64,000 bases of DNA from Pseudomonadota bacterium (lineage in GTDB: Bacteria > Pseudomonadota > Alphaproteobacteria > Rhizobiales > Hyphomicrobiaceae). Below the pieces are notes generated by a model. That model searched no databases and was not told the DNA's origin. It was given only the letters and a program-made list of their open reading frames with translations. This document shows, in pieces, positions 28,673 through 38,504 of the stretch. The position numbers and the translations under genes were made by a program. Where the stretch lies: assembly GCA_018242215.1 (NCBI GenBank), contig JAFECG010000019.1, forward strand, positions 62,001 through 126,000, in the 5' to 3' direction. Each line of letters begins with the position of its first letter. Within the stretch, counting starts at the first letter, position 1.

Positions 28673-31600
28673 GGCGTTGCCTCGTCCTCGACATGGGCCG
28701 ACCATTCGGCGACGCGCGCAAGATGGGCATAAGCGTCGTAATCGTAGCGATAGCCGGGGCGGCGAATGGCGCGATAGGGCGTTTCGGGTTTGTCGAATGT
28801 GGCGATCAACTGCTCAAGGCCCGCTTGTGTAGTTGCCGCGAGCGCGGTGACGTCGTCGCATTTGACTGTGCGTTCTTCCCCAGGAGGCTCGCTTCCCGAG
28901 GCGCGGATGTAGCGTAGGGCCGCGACGCTGTGGCCGACGAGATGCGGAAAGCCTGTGTCGCTGAGCGCGATGGCCGCTTCGAGCGGAAGCTGAGGGGAGC
29001 GTCCTGACCTGACTGCCGAGTCGCTTGGTGCGGCGCCGGTCTTGTAATCGGTGATGACGACCGATGTGCCATTGTCGTCGATGCGATCGGCCCGGGCGGT
29101 GAGCGTGAACGTTCTACCATCCGATTCCAGAATGAGGCGGCCGCTGGTTTCAGCTATGACAGCGTCGATGCCGTTGCGGCGTTCTGGTTCGGTTGCTGCA
29201 AACCACTCGAGGAAGCGCCTCAGGCGTGGAAGCCAGAAGGCCGCAATCCGCGGATGTCCCGTGTAGGCTTCGAGAACGGACGTGGCGATGCGCTCGAGTT
29301 CGGTGAGCGGATTTGGCGGAAGCGTTCCCGGAAACTCCTTTGTGAAGCGCGAGAGGACTTCATGGACGAGCCCGCCACGAAGGCTTGCGTCGGGCGGTGC
29401 GCCGAGGATCGGCAAGGGATCGACCTTCAGGATATGGCGCGCGAAGATTGCATACGGATTGCTGGTCCAGCGTTCGATTTCCGTCACGCTCATCTTGCGC
29501 GGACGTATATCGACGGGCGGACGCGGCTCGGGCGCCTGGATCATGCGTCGGTCGAACTGATCGATCTTATCGCGCGCGCGAGCCCAGGCGAGCCACGGCT
29601 TTTCCGCGTCGAGCACGGTCGAGAGGTCCATGCCCTTGAGCAGCGCGGTGATACGCATCAGCCAGCGCGACGGAACGGTCGGCACGCCATCGACCTTTTC
29701 TGCGCGTGTGAGGTAGACGGTCTCAGCACCGAGAAGCGAGACGAAATCATGTGCGGCGCGGCCGATTTCTTCTTCGGGAGACGGCAGTCCGAGTTCGGCG
29801 CGCATCGGCCGGTTGAGCCAGGCTCCGGGTTCGGCTGCTTCCGGCCAGGTGCCCTCATTGAGAGAGCCGACAATGAGCACGTCCGGCTGCTGGAGGCGGG
29901 CTTCGAAAGGTCCCCAAATGGCAACGCGGGGATGGACGGCCGTGCGTTCACGGACGTTCTCACGCGCGAGAAGCGTCGCGTAAAGATCGGCGTAATCGTC
30001 AGCGCGCAATTCGACAGCCGGCGTTTCGGGCCGCAAGAGCTCCGTGAAGAAGCGCGTGGCGGTTTCCCCGGCTTCGCCCTGCCAGAGTGGATTGTTGCCG
30101 TGAGCAGCCTTGGCCTCATCCTCCGGCAACGTCGCGAGTGCTTCCGCCGCAGCGGCATGGGCGCGCGCAATATCGGCGAGCGCGTGCTTGGTCTCGGCCG
30201 CGTAGAGATCGGTCAAAGGCGTGAAGGCTTCCGCCATCTTGAGAACGAGCGCGCGAGCGCCTTCGGTGTCGTCCGGCCAGAGGCGTTCAGCGGCAATGTG
30301 CATGCGATGGTCGTCGTCGAGATCGGCGTGGTCGAGCGCCGCGATGATTCCGGCGATCCCGCGACCGAGGTAGGGTCTCCGGAAAGCGCTGATCTCGAGC
30401 GCGCGTCCGAAGCGGCGGACATCGAAGGTCTTGAAGCCGATGCGGCAGAGCGGATGGCGAAGGAGCGCCATCGTCTCTGCTGGCGCGAAGTCGCTGACGA
30501 CTGCGTTCAGAACGAGCGCGAGGAAGGCACCCGGGACGGTTTTGGCAAAGGGCCGTCCGGCGCTGTCGTCCACGCGGATGCCCCAGGCTTCGAGGCGGAT
30601 CGCGACGCGGCGGGCCAGAAGGCGATCCGGTGAAACAAGAGCAGCCGTGCGTCCGGGCATTTCGATGGCCTCGCGCAGGATGAGGGCCACGGTTTCGGCT
30701 TCGTCCTGCGCTGACGGCGCTTCGATGAGCGCGACGCCAGCGAGCGCTTTGCGAAGGCCATCGCGGTCGGCTTCGGCCGTGAACTCGTGCCAGCGCGCGG
30801 TCGTTGCGGAAGGGCGCATCGCTTCGCTGAAAAAGGCTGAGCGGTTACGTAGGCTCGGGTCGATCGCAATGCCAGCCAACTCCCTCACATCGCTTCTCGC
30901 GATGCCGAGGCCCTCAAGCAGTTTCTTCAAGCCAAACTGTGGATGCTCCGGATGATCTGGCGTGATCCTGTTCCAGCTTTCTTCATCTAGGCTCGTGTCG
31001 AGCGCCGGCAATATGACCGCGCCTGACGCGTGCTCTGCGACCGCCCGCATCAGCGATACCGTGGCGGGGATGGAGCCCGTGACACCGGCGACAATGACGA
31101 CATCTTCGGGGTTCATTCTCGCAATGCGGTCGGCTTCGGCGAGGATCGATGCATTGCGCCGCGCTTCCGGGGATGTCAGATCGTTCGCCGCGAGAAAGCT
31201 TGGCCAGAACTCGGTCACGATCTTCAGGAAGTCGACCGTCTTCTTCCAATGTTCAGAATAGGCTTCGGGCACGAGCGATTGGATGCCGGAGAGCGAGACA
31301 TTCTCACGCTCGACGTCGTCCATCAGTTTTGCGAGCTCGGCGGCAAGCTGCGCAGCCTGCGCGGGCGTTGCGCCAAGGGCCGTTTTTTCCGGCGTGCCGG
31401 ATGCTTCGGCCATTGCCTCCCGCCAGCGAGCGACGAGCTGCATCAGAACCAGCATGCGGTCGAGAGGATTGATCGCGGGAGCCTGTTGCAGAGCTTCGAT
31501 ACCCGAAGGGCCTAGCTCGATAAGGTTCGCAATCAACGAGACGTCGCCGTCGCTTTCAGAGATCGGCTGGATGCGCGGCATGATCAATGCGCGCGCGTTC

Positions 31601-31791
31601 GCAACTGAAAGGAACGCCTCGCGCGCAGCACGGGCGGCTCGCCGTGTCGGCAGCAGCAGGGTGATCTTCGGCAGCGATAAACTGTCTGGCGCCCGTCCTC
31701 CCGGTTTCGGCAGATCTCCGTTCAGGATCGCGCGCGCCAACGCTTCGAGAAACGGCACGCCGAGAGGAAGCGTAAAAACGTTCGCGCCCAT
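28669..31791 (-). CDS. addB: double-strand break repair protein AddB
   Basis: Second subunit of the AddAB helicase-nuclease. The 1040 residues have the alphaproteobacterial AddB opening (NVFTLPLGVPFLEALARAI, then LLLPTRRAARAARE) and a C-terminal nuclease centre ARADRIDDNGTSVVITDYKTG. I do not see the four-Cys iron-sulfur arrangement known from Firmicute AddB, as expected for this lineage. It overlaps addA by 4 bases downstream and touches the murU stop by one base upstream, so the genes are tightly coupled. Confidence 0.95.
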   Translation of the reverse strand: MGANVFTLPLGVPFLEALARAILNGDLPKPGGRAPDSLSLPKITLLLPTRRAARAAREAFLSVANARALIMPRIQPISESDGDVSLIANLIELGPSGIEALQQAPAINPLDRMLVLMQLVARWREAMAEASGTPEKTALGATPAQAAQLAAELAKLMDDVERENVSLSGIQSLVPEAYSEHWKKTVDFLKIVTEFWPSFLAANDLTSPEARRNASILAEADRIARMNPEDVVIVAGVTGSIPATVSLMRAVAEHASGAVILPALDTSLDEESWNRITPDHPEHPQFGLKKLLEGLGIARSDVRELAGIAIDPSLRNRSAFFSEAMRPSATTARWHEFTAEADRDGLRKALAGVALIEAPSAQDEAETVALILREAIEMPGRTAALVSPDRLLARRVAIRLEAWGIRVDDSAGRPFAKTVPGAFLALVLNAVVSDFAPAETMALLRHPLCRIGFKTFDVRRFGRALEISAFRRPYLGRGIAGIIAALDHADLDDDHRMHIAAERLWPDDTEGARALVLKMAEAFTPLTDLYAAETKHALADIARAHAAAAEALATLPEDEAKAAHGNNPLWQGEAGETATRFFTELLRPETPAVELRADDYADLYATLLARENVRERTAVHPRVAIWGPFEARLQQPDVLIVGSLNEGTWPEAAEPGAWLNRPMRAELGLPSPEEEIGRAAHDFVSLLGAETVYLTRAEKVDGVPTVPSRWLMRITALLKGMDLSTVLDAEKPWLAWARARDKIDQFDRRMIQAPEPRPPVDIRPRKMSVTEIERWTSNPYAIFARHILKVDPLPILGAPPDASLRGGLVHEVLSRFTKEFPGTLPPNPLTELERIATSVLEAYTGHPRIAAFWLPRLRRFLEWFAATEPERRNGIDAVIAETSGRLILESDGRTFTLTARADRIDDNGTSVVITDYKTGAAPSDSAVRSGRSPQLPLEAAIALSDTGFPHLVGHSVAALRYIRASGSEPPGEERTVKCDDVTALAATTQAGLEQLIATFDKPETPYRAIRRPGYRYDYDAYAHLARVAEWSAHVEDEATP

Positions 31792-32531
31792 CAGTCGGAA
31801 CTCGTTGTCAGCGGCTGTGTGAGGGCGGCTTCCGCTTCGGCGAGGGCCTGGGGTGTTCCGACGTGCATCCAGATGCCTTCGAGGCGGAGGCCATAGAGGC
31901 GGCCTTTTTCGATGGCATGGTTCCAGAGCGCGTTCAGAGAGAAGGGGCCTTGCGGGGCGCCGTCGAACAGGCGCGGATGAGCGATCGACACGCCGGCGAA
32001 CACGAACGGGACCATTCGGGAACCGGCTTGGCGGGTGAGCCGGCCTACGGGATCCATCTGAAAGTCGCCGAGACCATCGTATCCGATGCTTGCGGCGAGC
32101 GGGGCGACGAGCATCAAACTGTCCATCGTTTTCTCGTCCCAGGTTTCGAGCAGGCGGTCGAGGTTCGAACCCAGGCCCTCGATCCAGACGGAATCGGAAT
32201 TGTGAATGACGAACGGTTCCGGGCCGAGCTTCGGCAGGGCATTGAGGGCGCCGCCGCCGGTATCGAGTAGCTGTTTGCGTTCGTCGGAAATGACGATTTT
32301 TGGCGCCGCGCGATGGGACAGATGCTCTTCGAGCTCGTCGGCAAGATAATGGACGTTGACCACGGCCTTCAGTATCCGCGCAGCGGCAAGCCGGTCGAGC
32401 ACGTGGTCGATCAGAGGTCTGCCGCCGAGCCGCACGAGAGGTTTCGGGATCATGTTCGTCAGCGGGCGCATGCGCTCGCCTTTGCCGGCAGCCAGGACGA
32501 ATGCGCTTGTTGGGCGCTTGGCGGACGTCAT
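31791..32531 (-). CDS. murU: MurU-type N-acetylmuramate-1-phosphate uridylyltransferase
   Basis: Nucleotidyltransferase that makes UDP-MurNAc from MurNAc-1-phosphate in the peptidoglycan salvage route bypassing de novo MurA. The 246 residues open with FVLAAGKGERMRPLTNMIPK, the nucleotidyltransferase signature, followed by LDTGGGALNALP and HNSDSVW. The upstream gene contains the matching kinase AmgK, which strongly supports the assignment. It lies 24 bases after tsaE-amgK and shares one base with addB. Confidence 0.87.
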   Translation of the reverse strand: MTSAKRPTSAFVLAAGKGERMRPLTNMIPKPLVRLGGRPLIDHVLDRLAAARILKAVVNVHYLADELEEHLSHRAAPKIVISDERKQLLDTGGGALNALPKLGPEPFVIHNSDSVWIEGLGSNLDRLLETWDEKTMDSLMLVAPLAASIGYDGLGDFQMDPVGRLTRQAGSRMVPFVFAGVSIAHPRLFDGAPQGPFSLNALWNHAIEKGRLYGLRLEGIWMHVGTPQALAEAEAALTQPLTTSSD

Positions 32532-32555
32532 AGAGATGCGTCTCCGGAATTCGAT

Positions 32556-34103
32556 TTAGATATTGAGGGCTTCTGCGCGCAGGCTCCGAGGTAGGTTCTC
32601 GTCATACCATGCCCTGAGAGGCGCGAGATCATCATGCTGCAGGTCGCGCTCAAGATACCCCCAGATCCTTGGCAGGTGGGCGAGATATTGCCTCTTTCCG
32701 TCCCGCACCGCGAGACGGGCGAAGATACCAAGGATTTTGGTATTTCGTTGGGCGCCGAGCGCAGCATAACTGAAGGCAAATTCAGCGCGGTCGAATGTGG
32801 CGTCGCGCGACGAGACGGCCGTCACATATCGGTCAAGCAATTGCTTTTCCAAGGCTTCCGTGACGTCGACCCGGGCATCCTGCAGAAGCGAGACGAGATC
32901 ATAAGCCGCGGGGCCGAGCATCGCGTCCTGAAAGTCGATAAGGCCGACATCGCGCGGAGGATCGCGATCATCGAGTGCGATGAGGTTCGGAGAGTGGAAG
33001 TCACGCAACAGCCAGGTTTTGGGCTGGGCGAGGACGCGTCCGAAAGTCGGCTTCCAAAGCTGCTTGAATTCATCTCGCGCCGATTGCGGTGGAGGATCGC
33101 CACGGAGCGCTGGCCAATACCAATCCAGAAGCAGATCCGTCTCGATTTCGAGGACACCTTCATCGGCGAGCGGCAGATAGAAGATCGAGCCGTCCGAAAG
33201 CGCCATGTCCATCTGTGGAGGCGTGCGCTGAAGGGTGATCAGCGTATCGACGCCGTGCGTCCAAAGCTCAGTTTGGTCCCGGCCCTTCTTCACCTCAGCG
33301 GCGAAGACCTTATCTCCCAGATCTTCGATGAGGAGGAGCCCTTCCGCCAGATTCTCCGCCAGGATGTGAGGCACGGACAGCCCCGAAGCTTCGAGGGCGT
33401 GGTCGATGGCGACGAACGCCTTCACGTTTTCCGCGAGATGCGCGATTGTGCTGTAGGACTTCCCGTCGCGGATCGGTGGACCATCCGGCTTCTGGGGCGA
33501 ATCCATGAGGATGGCGCGTGAGCCGTCCGGTTTCGTGAGGCGGGCGTAACGGCGCGGTGACGCGTCGCCTTGCAGATAGCTGAAGGCCGTAGGGGCATCG
33601 CCCCAGCCGGCAGCTGTGAGAAATTTGCGGATGACTGCGAAGCGGTCAAGGCGGGACGCCAGACTGACGGCGGCGCCGAGCAGAACATTCCGTCGGTCGA
33701 TGGTGCTCGTTTCATCAAGCCGGAGCGTCAGCCGCCTTTCCGGGATGCGGCCGCTGCCACGCGAAGGCCATTCGATGATTGCGATGCCATTGGAAAGGGC
33801 CGCGTCGAGGCCGAGTTCGTCGATTTCGCCGGGGTCGGACAAGCGGTAAAGGTCGAAGTGGGCAATCTCGAAGCGCGGCGTTTCGTACGATTGGACCAGC
33901 GTGAATGTCGGACTTGGAATTTCGAGATCGGGATTACCCGAGATCGCACGAATAAGCGCGCGCGCGAATGTCGATTTGCCGGCGCCCAGGTCACCTTCGA
34001 GCGCTATGGTGTCGCCGGCCTGTACGAGGAAAGCCACCTCCTGCGCCAGCCGCGCAACGTCGCCTTCCGTCAGATCAGAGAACAAATAAGCCGAATCTGT
34101 CAT
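32556..34103 (-). CDS. TsaE-AmgK fusion: tRNA t6A ATPase and amino-sugar kinase
   Basis: A two-domain protein of 515 residues. Residues 1-150 are TsaE, the ATPase of tRNA threonylcarbamoyladenosine synthesis, with Walker A GDLGAGKSTFARAL and the IAHFDLYRL and EWP elements. Residues 165-515 are an aminoglycoside-phosphotransferase-fold kinase of the AmgK type, which phosphorylates MurNAc/GlcNAc at the anomeric position, with Brenner-type catalytic loop LLRDFHSPNLIAL and metal-binding GLIDFQDAMLGP. The fusion is known in alphaproteobacteria. It starts 11 bases after the divL stop and precedes murU. Confidence 0.93.
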   Translation of the reverse strand: MTDSAYLFSDLTEGDVARLAQEVAFLVQAGDTIALEGDLGAGKSTFARALIRAISGNPDLEIPSPTFTLVQSYETPRFEIAHFDLYRLSDPGEIDELGLDAALSNGIAIIEWPSRGSGRIPERRLTLRLDETSTIDRRNVLLGAAVSLASRLDRFAVIRKFLTAAGWGDAPTAFSYLQGDASPRRYARLTKPDGSRAILMDSPQKPDGPPIRDGKSYSTIAHLAENVKAFVAIDHALEASGLSVPHILAENLAEGLLLIEDLGDKVFAAEVKKGRDQTELWTHGVDTLITLQRTPPQMDMALSDGSIFYLPLADEGVLEIETDLLLDWYWPALRGDPPPQSARDEFKQLWKPTFGRVLAQPKTWLLRDFHSPNLIALDDRDPPRDVGLIDFQDAMLGPAAYDLVSLLQDARVDVTEALEKQLLDRYVTAVSSRDATFDRAEFAFSYAALGAQRNTKILGIFARLAVRDGKRQYLAHLPRIWGYLERDLQHDDLAPLRAWYDENLPRSLRAEALNI

Positions 34104-34114
34104 CGCGCCCGTAT

Positions 34115-36640
34115 TTACGCCGCGCGCGAGCCTCCCGCCAGCCGGTCCGTCCTGGTGCCCTGACCGCCGCTCCCTTTCCGAGCGACCGGTTTCTCAGGGA
34201 TGCGGACGATAACGCGCGTTCCACGACCCTCTTCCGAGGTGATCTCGATAGTGCCGCCGTGAAGCTCCACGAGGCTTTTGGCGATAGAAAGGCCAAGACC
34301 GGCGCCGCGGTGGTCGGAGCCGCGGCTGCGGCTTTCAAAGCGCTGGAAGACGCGGCCGATCTGATCTTTCGGGATGCCTATCCCTTCATCGTCAATCCGG
34401 AAATTGACGGTTCCGTTTTCGCGCCAGCAGGCGAGGTGCACGGTGCCGTTGACTTTCGAGAAGCCAACCGCATTCGACAGGAGATTGTAAAGCACCTGGC
34501 GCATGCGCGCTTCATCGACCATGATTTCGTTTACGTCATCGGCGACGGCGATATCGATCGTGAGGCGAGAGCGAACAGCACGTTCGCGGATGCCGAGGAT
34601 CGCCGCGTCGATGATCGCGCGGACGCCCGCCGGGGCAAGCTTCAGTTCGAGGCCACCGGCTTCGATGCTCGTCAGGTCGAGGATGTCGTTAATGATGGCC
34701 AAAAGCGTCTTGGACGAGAACATGATGTCGGCGAGATATTCGCGCTGCTTGTCGTTGAGTGCACCCAATGCGGGGCTCGTCAACAACTCGGAAAAACCGA
34801 TGATCGTTTGAAGCGGCGTTCTCAGCTCATACGAGATGTGGCTGATGAAGTTCGATTTCAGCCTGTCGGCCGCGACGAGGGCTTCGTTGCGCTCGACAAG
34901 GGCGCGCTCGGCGAGCTTGGCATTCGTGACATCGGCGAACGTCAGCAGCGTTGCGCCGTCAGGTAGCGGCATCAGGGCATAATCGATGACAAGATGATCC
35001 GTGCGATCCATCTGGCCCGAAAATGTCTCGCGCTCGTCCTGGAAAGCGGTGGCCGCACGGCCGATGCGCATCCATGTTCCGGCATCAGGAAAGAGCGTTT
35101 CGACGGCGGCGATGATTTCGCCGATATGCGGGCCGCCGGCCAGCTTGTTGCGCGGTATCTGCCAGATTTCGCAGAACGCACGATTGACGAGTTTGAGACG
35201 CCCATCGGTGCCGAACACCGCGACGCCTTCCTTGAGGCTGTCGAGCGTTTCGGTCTGCACGTCGATGAGCGCGTTGTAGCGGCTTTCGAGAGCGATGCGA
35301 TCGGTCTCGTCGGCGAAAAGATAGGTGACTCCTCCGTCGGGCCGTTGTTCGGCAATGACGTTGATGATGCGCCCGTCCGTCAAAGGCCAGGTATCTTCAA
35401 GTGGGGTTCCGGTGCGAGAGCTGGCAAGCACCTGCGCCTTCCAATCGCGATGGCTGACGACAGGCGGAAGAATTCCGATTTCCCGCAGCCTATCCAGAAC
35501 GTCGCTGGCGCTCGGGCGGGTTGCCAGCCACTCGGTGTCGAGCGACCAAAGGTTCGTAAATGCCGCATTATAAAAGACGAGCCTCTGGTCGCGGTCGAAG
35601 AGAGCGACGGCGGTCTCGACCCGGTCGAGTGTACGGTCGTAGGCCGCAATCTGGCGATCGAGTTCACCTTGGGCGGTTTCAATCTCGGTCACGTCGATCG
35701 CGGCTCCGGCCGTCATGCCTTCGACGGGCAGGATCACGATGTCATGCGGTTTGCGCTGTCCCCCCACAATGAGGTGGACGCGGGCCTTGTAGCTTTCCCC
35801 GGCGGCAATTGCTTTTGCAACATGCTTTCGCTGGCGCGTCTCGAGCAGTTCGATCTGGCGATCGAGCACCTCGAGTTCGCTGTCCGCCTCCACGGCCTTG
35901 ACATAGGCGGTGTTGACCCAGATGAGGCGGCCCGTCGGATCGCGTAGCCAGACCGGCATCGGCAAGGTATCGAGAAGCGCGCGGCTTGATTTGATATCTC
36001 GTGCGAGAGCTGCGTGTTGTTCGTCGATACGGGCAATTTCCGCCTTATAGGTCGATACATCCTTGAAACGCAGGACGGCACGTCCTCCGGCGGCTCGGCC
36101 TTCGCCTTCGAGCGTTCCGCCGACCCCTGTCTTCAATATCAAATTGAAGGATCGGCCGTTGGCGAAGAGCCTATCGAGCGATGCTTTCAAAGCATCCGCC
36201 GATGTCGTCTCTAGCCATTGGCCGAAGCGCAAGATCTCAGCGTGCTGCTCGGGGATTCCGGGAATGTCCGTCAGCGTGTGGGATACGATGCGGACGGCAT
36301 GCCCCTGCTCCCAAAATACAAGGATTTGTGGTTCGGCTCGGATGATAGCGTCGGCGGCTGCGAGATTGCGCCGAAGATGCTGGCTTTCGGCCCTGGCCTT
36401 CCGAGCTTCTTTGCGGGCGACGCTGCCCATGTGCCAAATGATCAGACCGGCGATGAAGACAGCGCCTGCGATGATGCTCACGGTCGCGAACTGACGCATG
36501 CTGAGCTGGTCGGGACCAATGCGATGACCGCCGACGAACATCGCAAGCATTGTCGCGACGAATGCCATGGCTGCCACGAGCAGCAGCGCCAACTGCAGCT
36601 TGATTGTCAGTCGTCGGCCGGATGGTGGCGTGGCAGGCAT
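34115..36640 (-). CDS. divL: DivL-type PAS sensor kinase with Tyr in place of the phosphoacceptor His
   Basis: Membrane cell-cycle regulator of 841 residues. Two transmembrane segments lie at about 15-37 and 51-71. Several PAS-like domains follow (about 200-570), then a dimerisation helix and a complete ATPase domain (NLLSNAVGF, DEGIGIP, GAGLGLSIAKSLV). The H-box reads ISYELRTPL: Tyr604 occupies the position that is His in ordinary kinases, the hallmark of Caulobacter DivL, which senses DivK and controls CckA-CtrA. Location beside tsaE and ahcY also fits DivL. ATG 36640 has GGA 5 bases upstream; starts at 36679 or 36754 are possible. Phosphotransfer by His is unlikely. Confidence 0.87.
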   Translation of the reverse strand: MPATPPSGRRLTIKLQLALLLVAAMAFVATMLAMFVGGHRIGPDQLSMRQFATVSIIAGAVFIAGLIIWHMGSVARKEARKARAESQHLRRNLAAADAIIRAEPQILVFWEQGHAVRIVSHTLTDIPGIPEQHAEILRFGQWLETTSADALKASLDRLFANGRSFNLILKTGVGGTLEGEGRAAGGRAVLRFKDVSTYKAEIARIDEQHAALARDIKSSRALLDTLPMPVWLRDPTGRLIWVNTAYVKAVEADSELEVLDRQIELLETRQRKHVAKAIAAGESYKARVHLIVGGQRKPHDIVILPVEGMTAGAAIDVTEIETAQGELDRQIAAYDRTLDRVETAVALFDRDQRLVFYNAAFTNLWSLDTEWLATRPSASDVLDRLREIGILPPVVSHRDWKAQVLASSRTGTPLEDTWPLTDGRIINVIAEQRPDGGVTYLFADETDRIALESRYNALIDVQTETLDSLKEGVAVFGTDGRLKLVNRAFCEIWQIPRNKLAGGPHIGEIIAAVETLFPDAGTWMRIGRAATAFQDERETFSGQMDRTDHLVIDYALMPLPDGATLLTFADVTNAKLAERALVERNEALVAADRLKSNFISHISYELRTPLQTIIGFSELLTSPALGALNDKQREYLADIMFSSKTLLAIINDILDLTSIEAGGLELKLAPAGVRAIIDAAILGIRERAVRSRLTIDIAVADDVNEIMVDEARMRQVLYNLLSNAVGFSKVNGTVHLACWRENGTVNFRIDDEGIGIPKDQIGRVFQRFESRSRGSDHRGAGLGLSIAKSLVELHGGTIEITSEEGRGTRVIVRIPEKPVARKGSGGQGTRTDRLAGGSRAA

Positions 36641-36770
36641 TGCATTCCAATGGCGTGAGAGACAATCGGCGCGCCCCATCGGACACGCAAACGCGATCCG
36701 AGTCTCGCGACGCGAATCACCCGGAGTATGAGGCGCCTGGAGGACTGCCGCCACCGGATGCGCCGGCGCA

Positions 36771-36808
36771 AATTGAAACGGCGCCAGAGTGTTCCCCTGG
36801 CGCCGCGT
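36771..36808 (-). terminator. rho-independent terminator of ahcY
   Basis: Stem GGCGCCAG/CTGGCGCC (36780-36787 with 36797-36804) is followed on the minus strand by GTTTCAATTTG, about 34 bases after the ahcY stop. Confidence 0.7.
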
Positions 36809-36838
36809 TTGGCTCTGATTCGGTGGACCGTTCCGCCA

Positions 36839-38248
36839 TCAATACCGGTAATGGTCGGACTTGAACGGGCCTTCCGGCTTGACGCCGATATAGGTCGCCT
36901 GGTCGGGCCGGAGCTTGGTAAGTTTGGCGCCGATCTTTGCGAGGTGCAGCATCGCAACCTTTTCGTCGAGATGCTTCGGCAACGTATAGACCTTCTTGTG
37001 GTACTTGCCGTGGTTCGTGAAGAGTTCGATCTGTGCCAGCGTCTGGTTCGTGAACGATGCCGACATGACGAACGAGGGATGTCCCATGGCATTGCCAAGG
37101 TTCACGAGACGGCCCTCCGACAGCAGGATGATCCGGCGGCCCGTCGGGAACTCGATCTCGTCGACCTGCGGCTTCACGTTGTTCCACTTGAAGTTCTTGA
37201 GACCTGCGACCTGGATCTCGTTGTCGAAGTGGCCGATGTTGCAGACAATGGCGCGGTCTTTCATGCCACGCATGTGGTCGACAGTAATGATGTCCTTGTT
37301 GCCCGTCGCAGTGACGAAGATGTCGGCGCGGGGGACCGCGTCTTCCATCGTCACGACCTCATAGCCTTCCATCGAGGCCTGCAACGCGCAGATCGGATCG
37401 ATTTCGGAGACCATGACGCGGCAACCGGCGTTCCTCAGAGAGGCGGCCGAACCTTTGCCGACGTCGCCGAAGCCCGCGACCATGGCGACCTTTCCCGCCA
37501 TCATCACGTCGGTGCCGCGACGGATGCCGTCGACGAGGCTTTCTCGGCAACCATAGAGATTGTCGAATTTCGATTTCGTGACGCTGTCGTTGACGTTGAT
37601 CGCCGGGAACAGAAGCGTTCCATTCTTCTGCATCTCATAAAGGCGATGGACGCCGGTGGTCGTCTCTTCCGAGACGCCTTTGATGCTCGTCGCGACCGTC
37701 GCGAACCAGCCCTTCGGCTTTTCCTTCAGCGTCTTCTTGATGAGCGCGAAAAGGACCTGCTCTTCTTCCGATGTTCCCTTATCGAGGAAATCGGTATCGC
37801 CATTTTCGGCGCGCAGTCCGAGGTGGACGAACAGCGTGGCGTCGCCGCCGTCGTCGAGGATCATGTTGGGAACGCCGCCGTCGCCCCACTCGAAGAGCTT
37901 GCGGGTATAGTCCCAGTATTCGACGAGGCTTTCGCCTTTCCAGGCGAAGACCGGGATACCAGCGGCGGCGATCGCTGCGGCGGCGTGATCCTGAGTCGAA
38001 TAGATATTACAGGAAACCCACCGGACATCGGCGCCCAGGGCCGCCAGTGTCTCGATAAGGACGGCCGTCTGGATCGTCATATGCAACGATCCGGCGATGC
38101 GGGCGCCTTTCAGCGGCTTTGATGCGCCGTATTCTTCGCGCGTCGCCATAAGGCCCGGCATTTCGGTCTCTGCGATCGCGATTTCCTTGCGTCCCCAGTC
38201 GGCGAGGCCGAGATCCTTGACGATGTAGTCGGAAAATTTCGTGCTCAT
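36839..38248 (-). CDS. ahcY: adenosylhomocysteinase
   Basis: Hydrolyses S-adenosylhomocysteine to homocysteine and adenosine, relieving product inhibition of methyltransferases. The 469-residue protein includes [30 protein letters not shown], the NAD-binding [14 protein letters not shown], and the conserved C-terminal KSDHYRY. ATG 38248 has GAGGA about 10 bases upstream; the longer frame to 38341 lacks family conservation. A palindromic operator candidate lies 142 bases upstream (38390-38411), and a terminator separates it from divL. Confidence 0.97.
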   Translation of the reverse strand: MSTKFSDYIVKDLGLADWGRKEIAIAETEMPGLMATREEYGASKPLKGARIAGSLHMTIQTAVLIETLAALGADVRWVSCNIYSTQDHAAAAIAAAGIPVFAWKGESLVEYWDYTRKLFEWGDGGVPNMILDDGGDATLFVHLGLRAENGDTDFLDKGTSEEEQVLFALIKKTLKEKPKGWFATVATSIKGVSEETTTGVHRLYEMQKNGTLLFPAINVNDSVTKSKFDNLYGCRESLVDGIRRGTDVMMAGKVAMVAGFGDVGKGSAASLRNAGCRVMVSEIDPICALQASMEGYEVVTMEDAVPRADIFVTATGNKDIITVDHMRGMKDRAIVCNIGHFDNEIQVAGLKNFKWNNVKPQVDEIEFPTGRRIILLSEGRLVNLGNAMGHPSFVMSASFTNQTLAQIELFTNHGKYHKKVYTLPKHLDEKVAMLHLAKIGAKLTKLRPDQATYIGVKPEGPFKSDHYRY

Positions 38249-38389
38249 GCGGCTCTGTTCCTCATAGATGCACCGTACCTCGCCTTGTGCCGTCGAGGCC
38301 CAGGCGTTCAAACGGGCCGCGTCCGGACCGCTTGGGTTCAAAGGTCTGTTCGGTGCCTGCTATACCGAAGCCATCGCGTCGACGCAACA

Positions 38390-38411
38390 ACATATAAACA
38401 AGTCTTTATGT
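38390..38411. promoter_or_regulatory. candidate operator upstream of ahcY
   Basis: Imperfect 22-base inverted repeat, ACATATAAAC/AAGTCTTTATGT in two halves, symmetric at 16 of 22 positions. AT-rich repeats of this size upstream of ahcY fit operators of ArsR-family methionine-cycle regulators (SahR type). The regulator is not in the window. Confidence 0.4.
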
Positions 38412-38488
38412 CTCAATCGCCCCCGCCGTGGGTAACGAAAATTTCGGGATATTTGCAGAATTTTTTGCGAGATATACTTAGAGTTACT

Positions 38489-38504
38489 TTACTTTCGAAA
38501 GTAA
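38489..38504. promoter_or_regulatory. perfect 16-base palindrome upstream of the vWA gene
   Basis: TTACTTTCGAAAGTAA is fully self-complementary and flanked by GTTA/TAAC with a one-base offset, extending the symmetry. It lies 104 bases upstream of the ATG in an AT-rich stretch, a plausible repressor or activator site. Confidence 0.4.

Noticed and set aside
29254-30633. Long plus-strand frame inside addB
   Set aside because: Antisense shadow of addB.
36728-38122. Long plus-strand frame over ahcY
   Set aside because: Antisense shadow of ahcY; composition untypical of protein.
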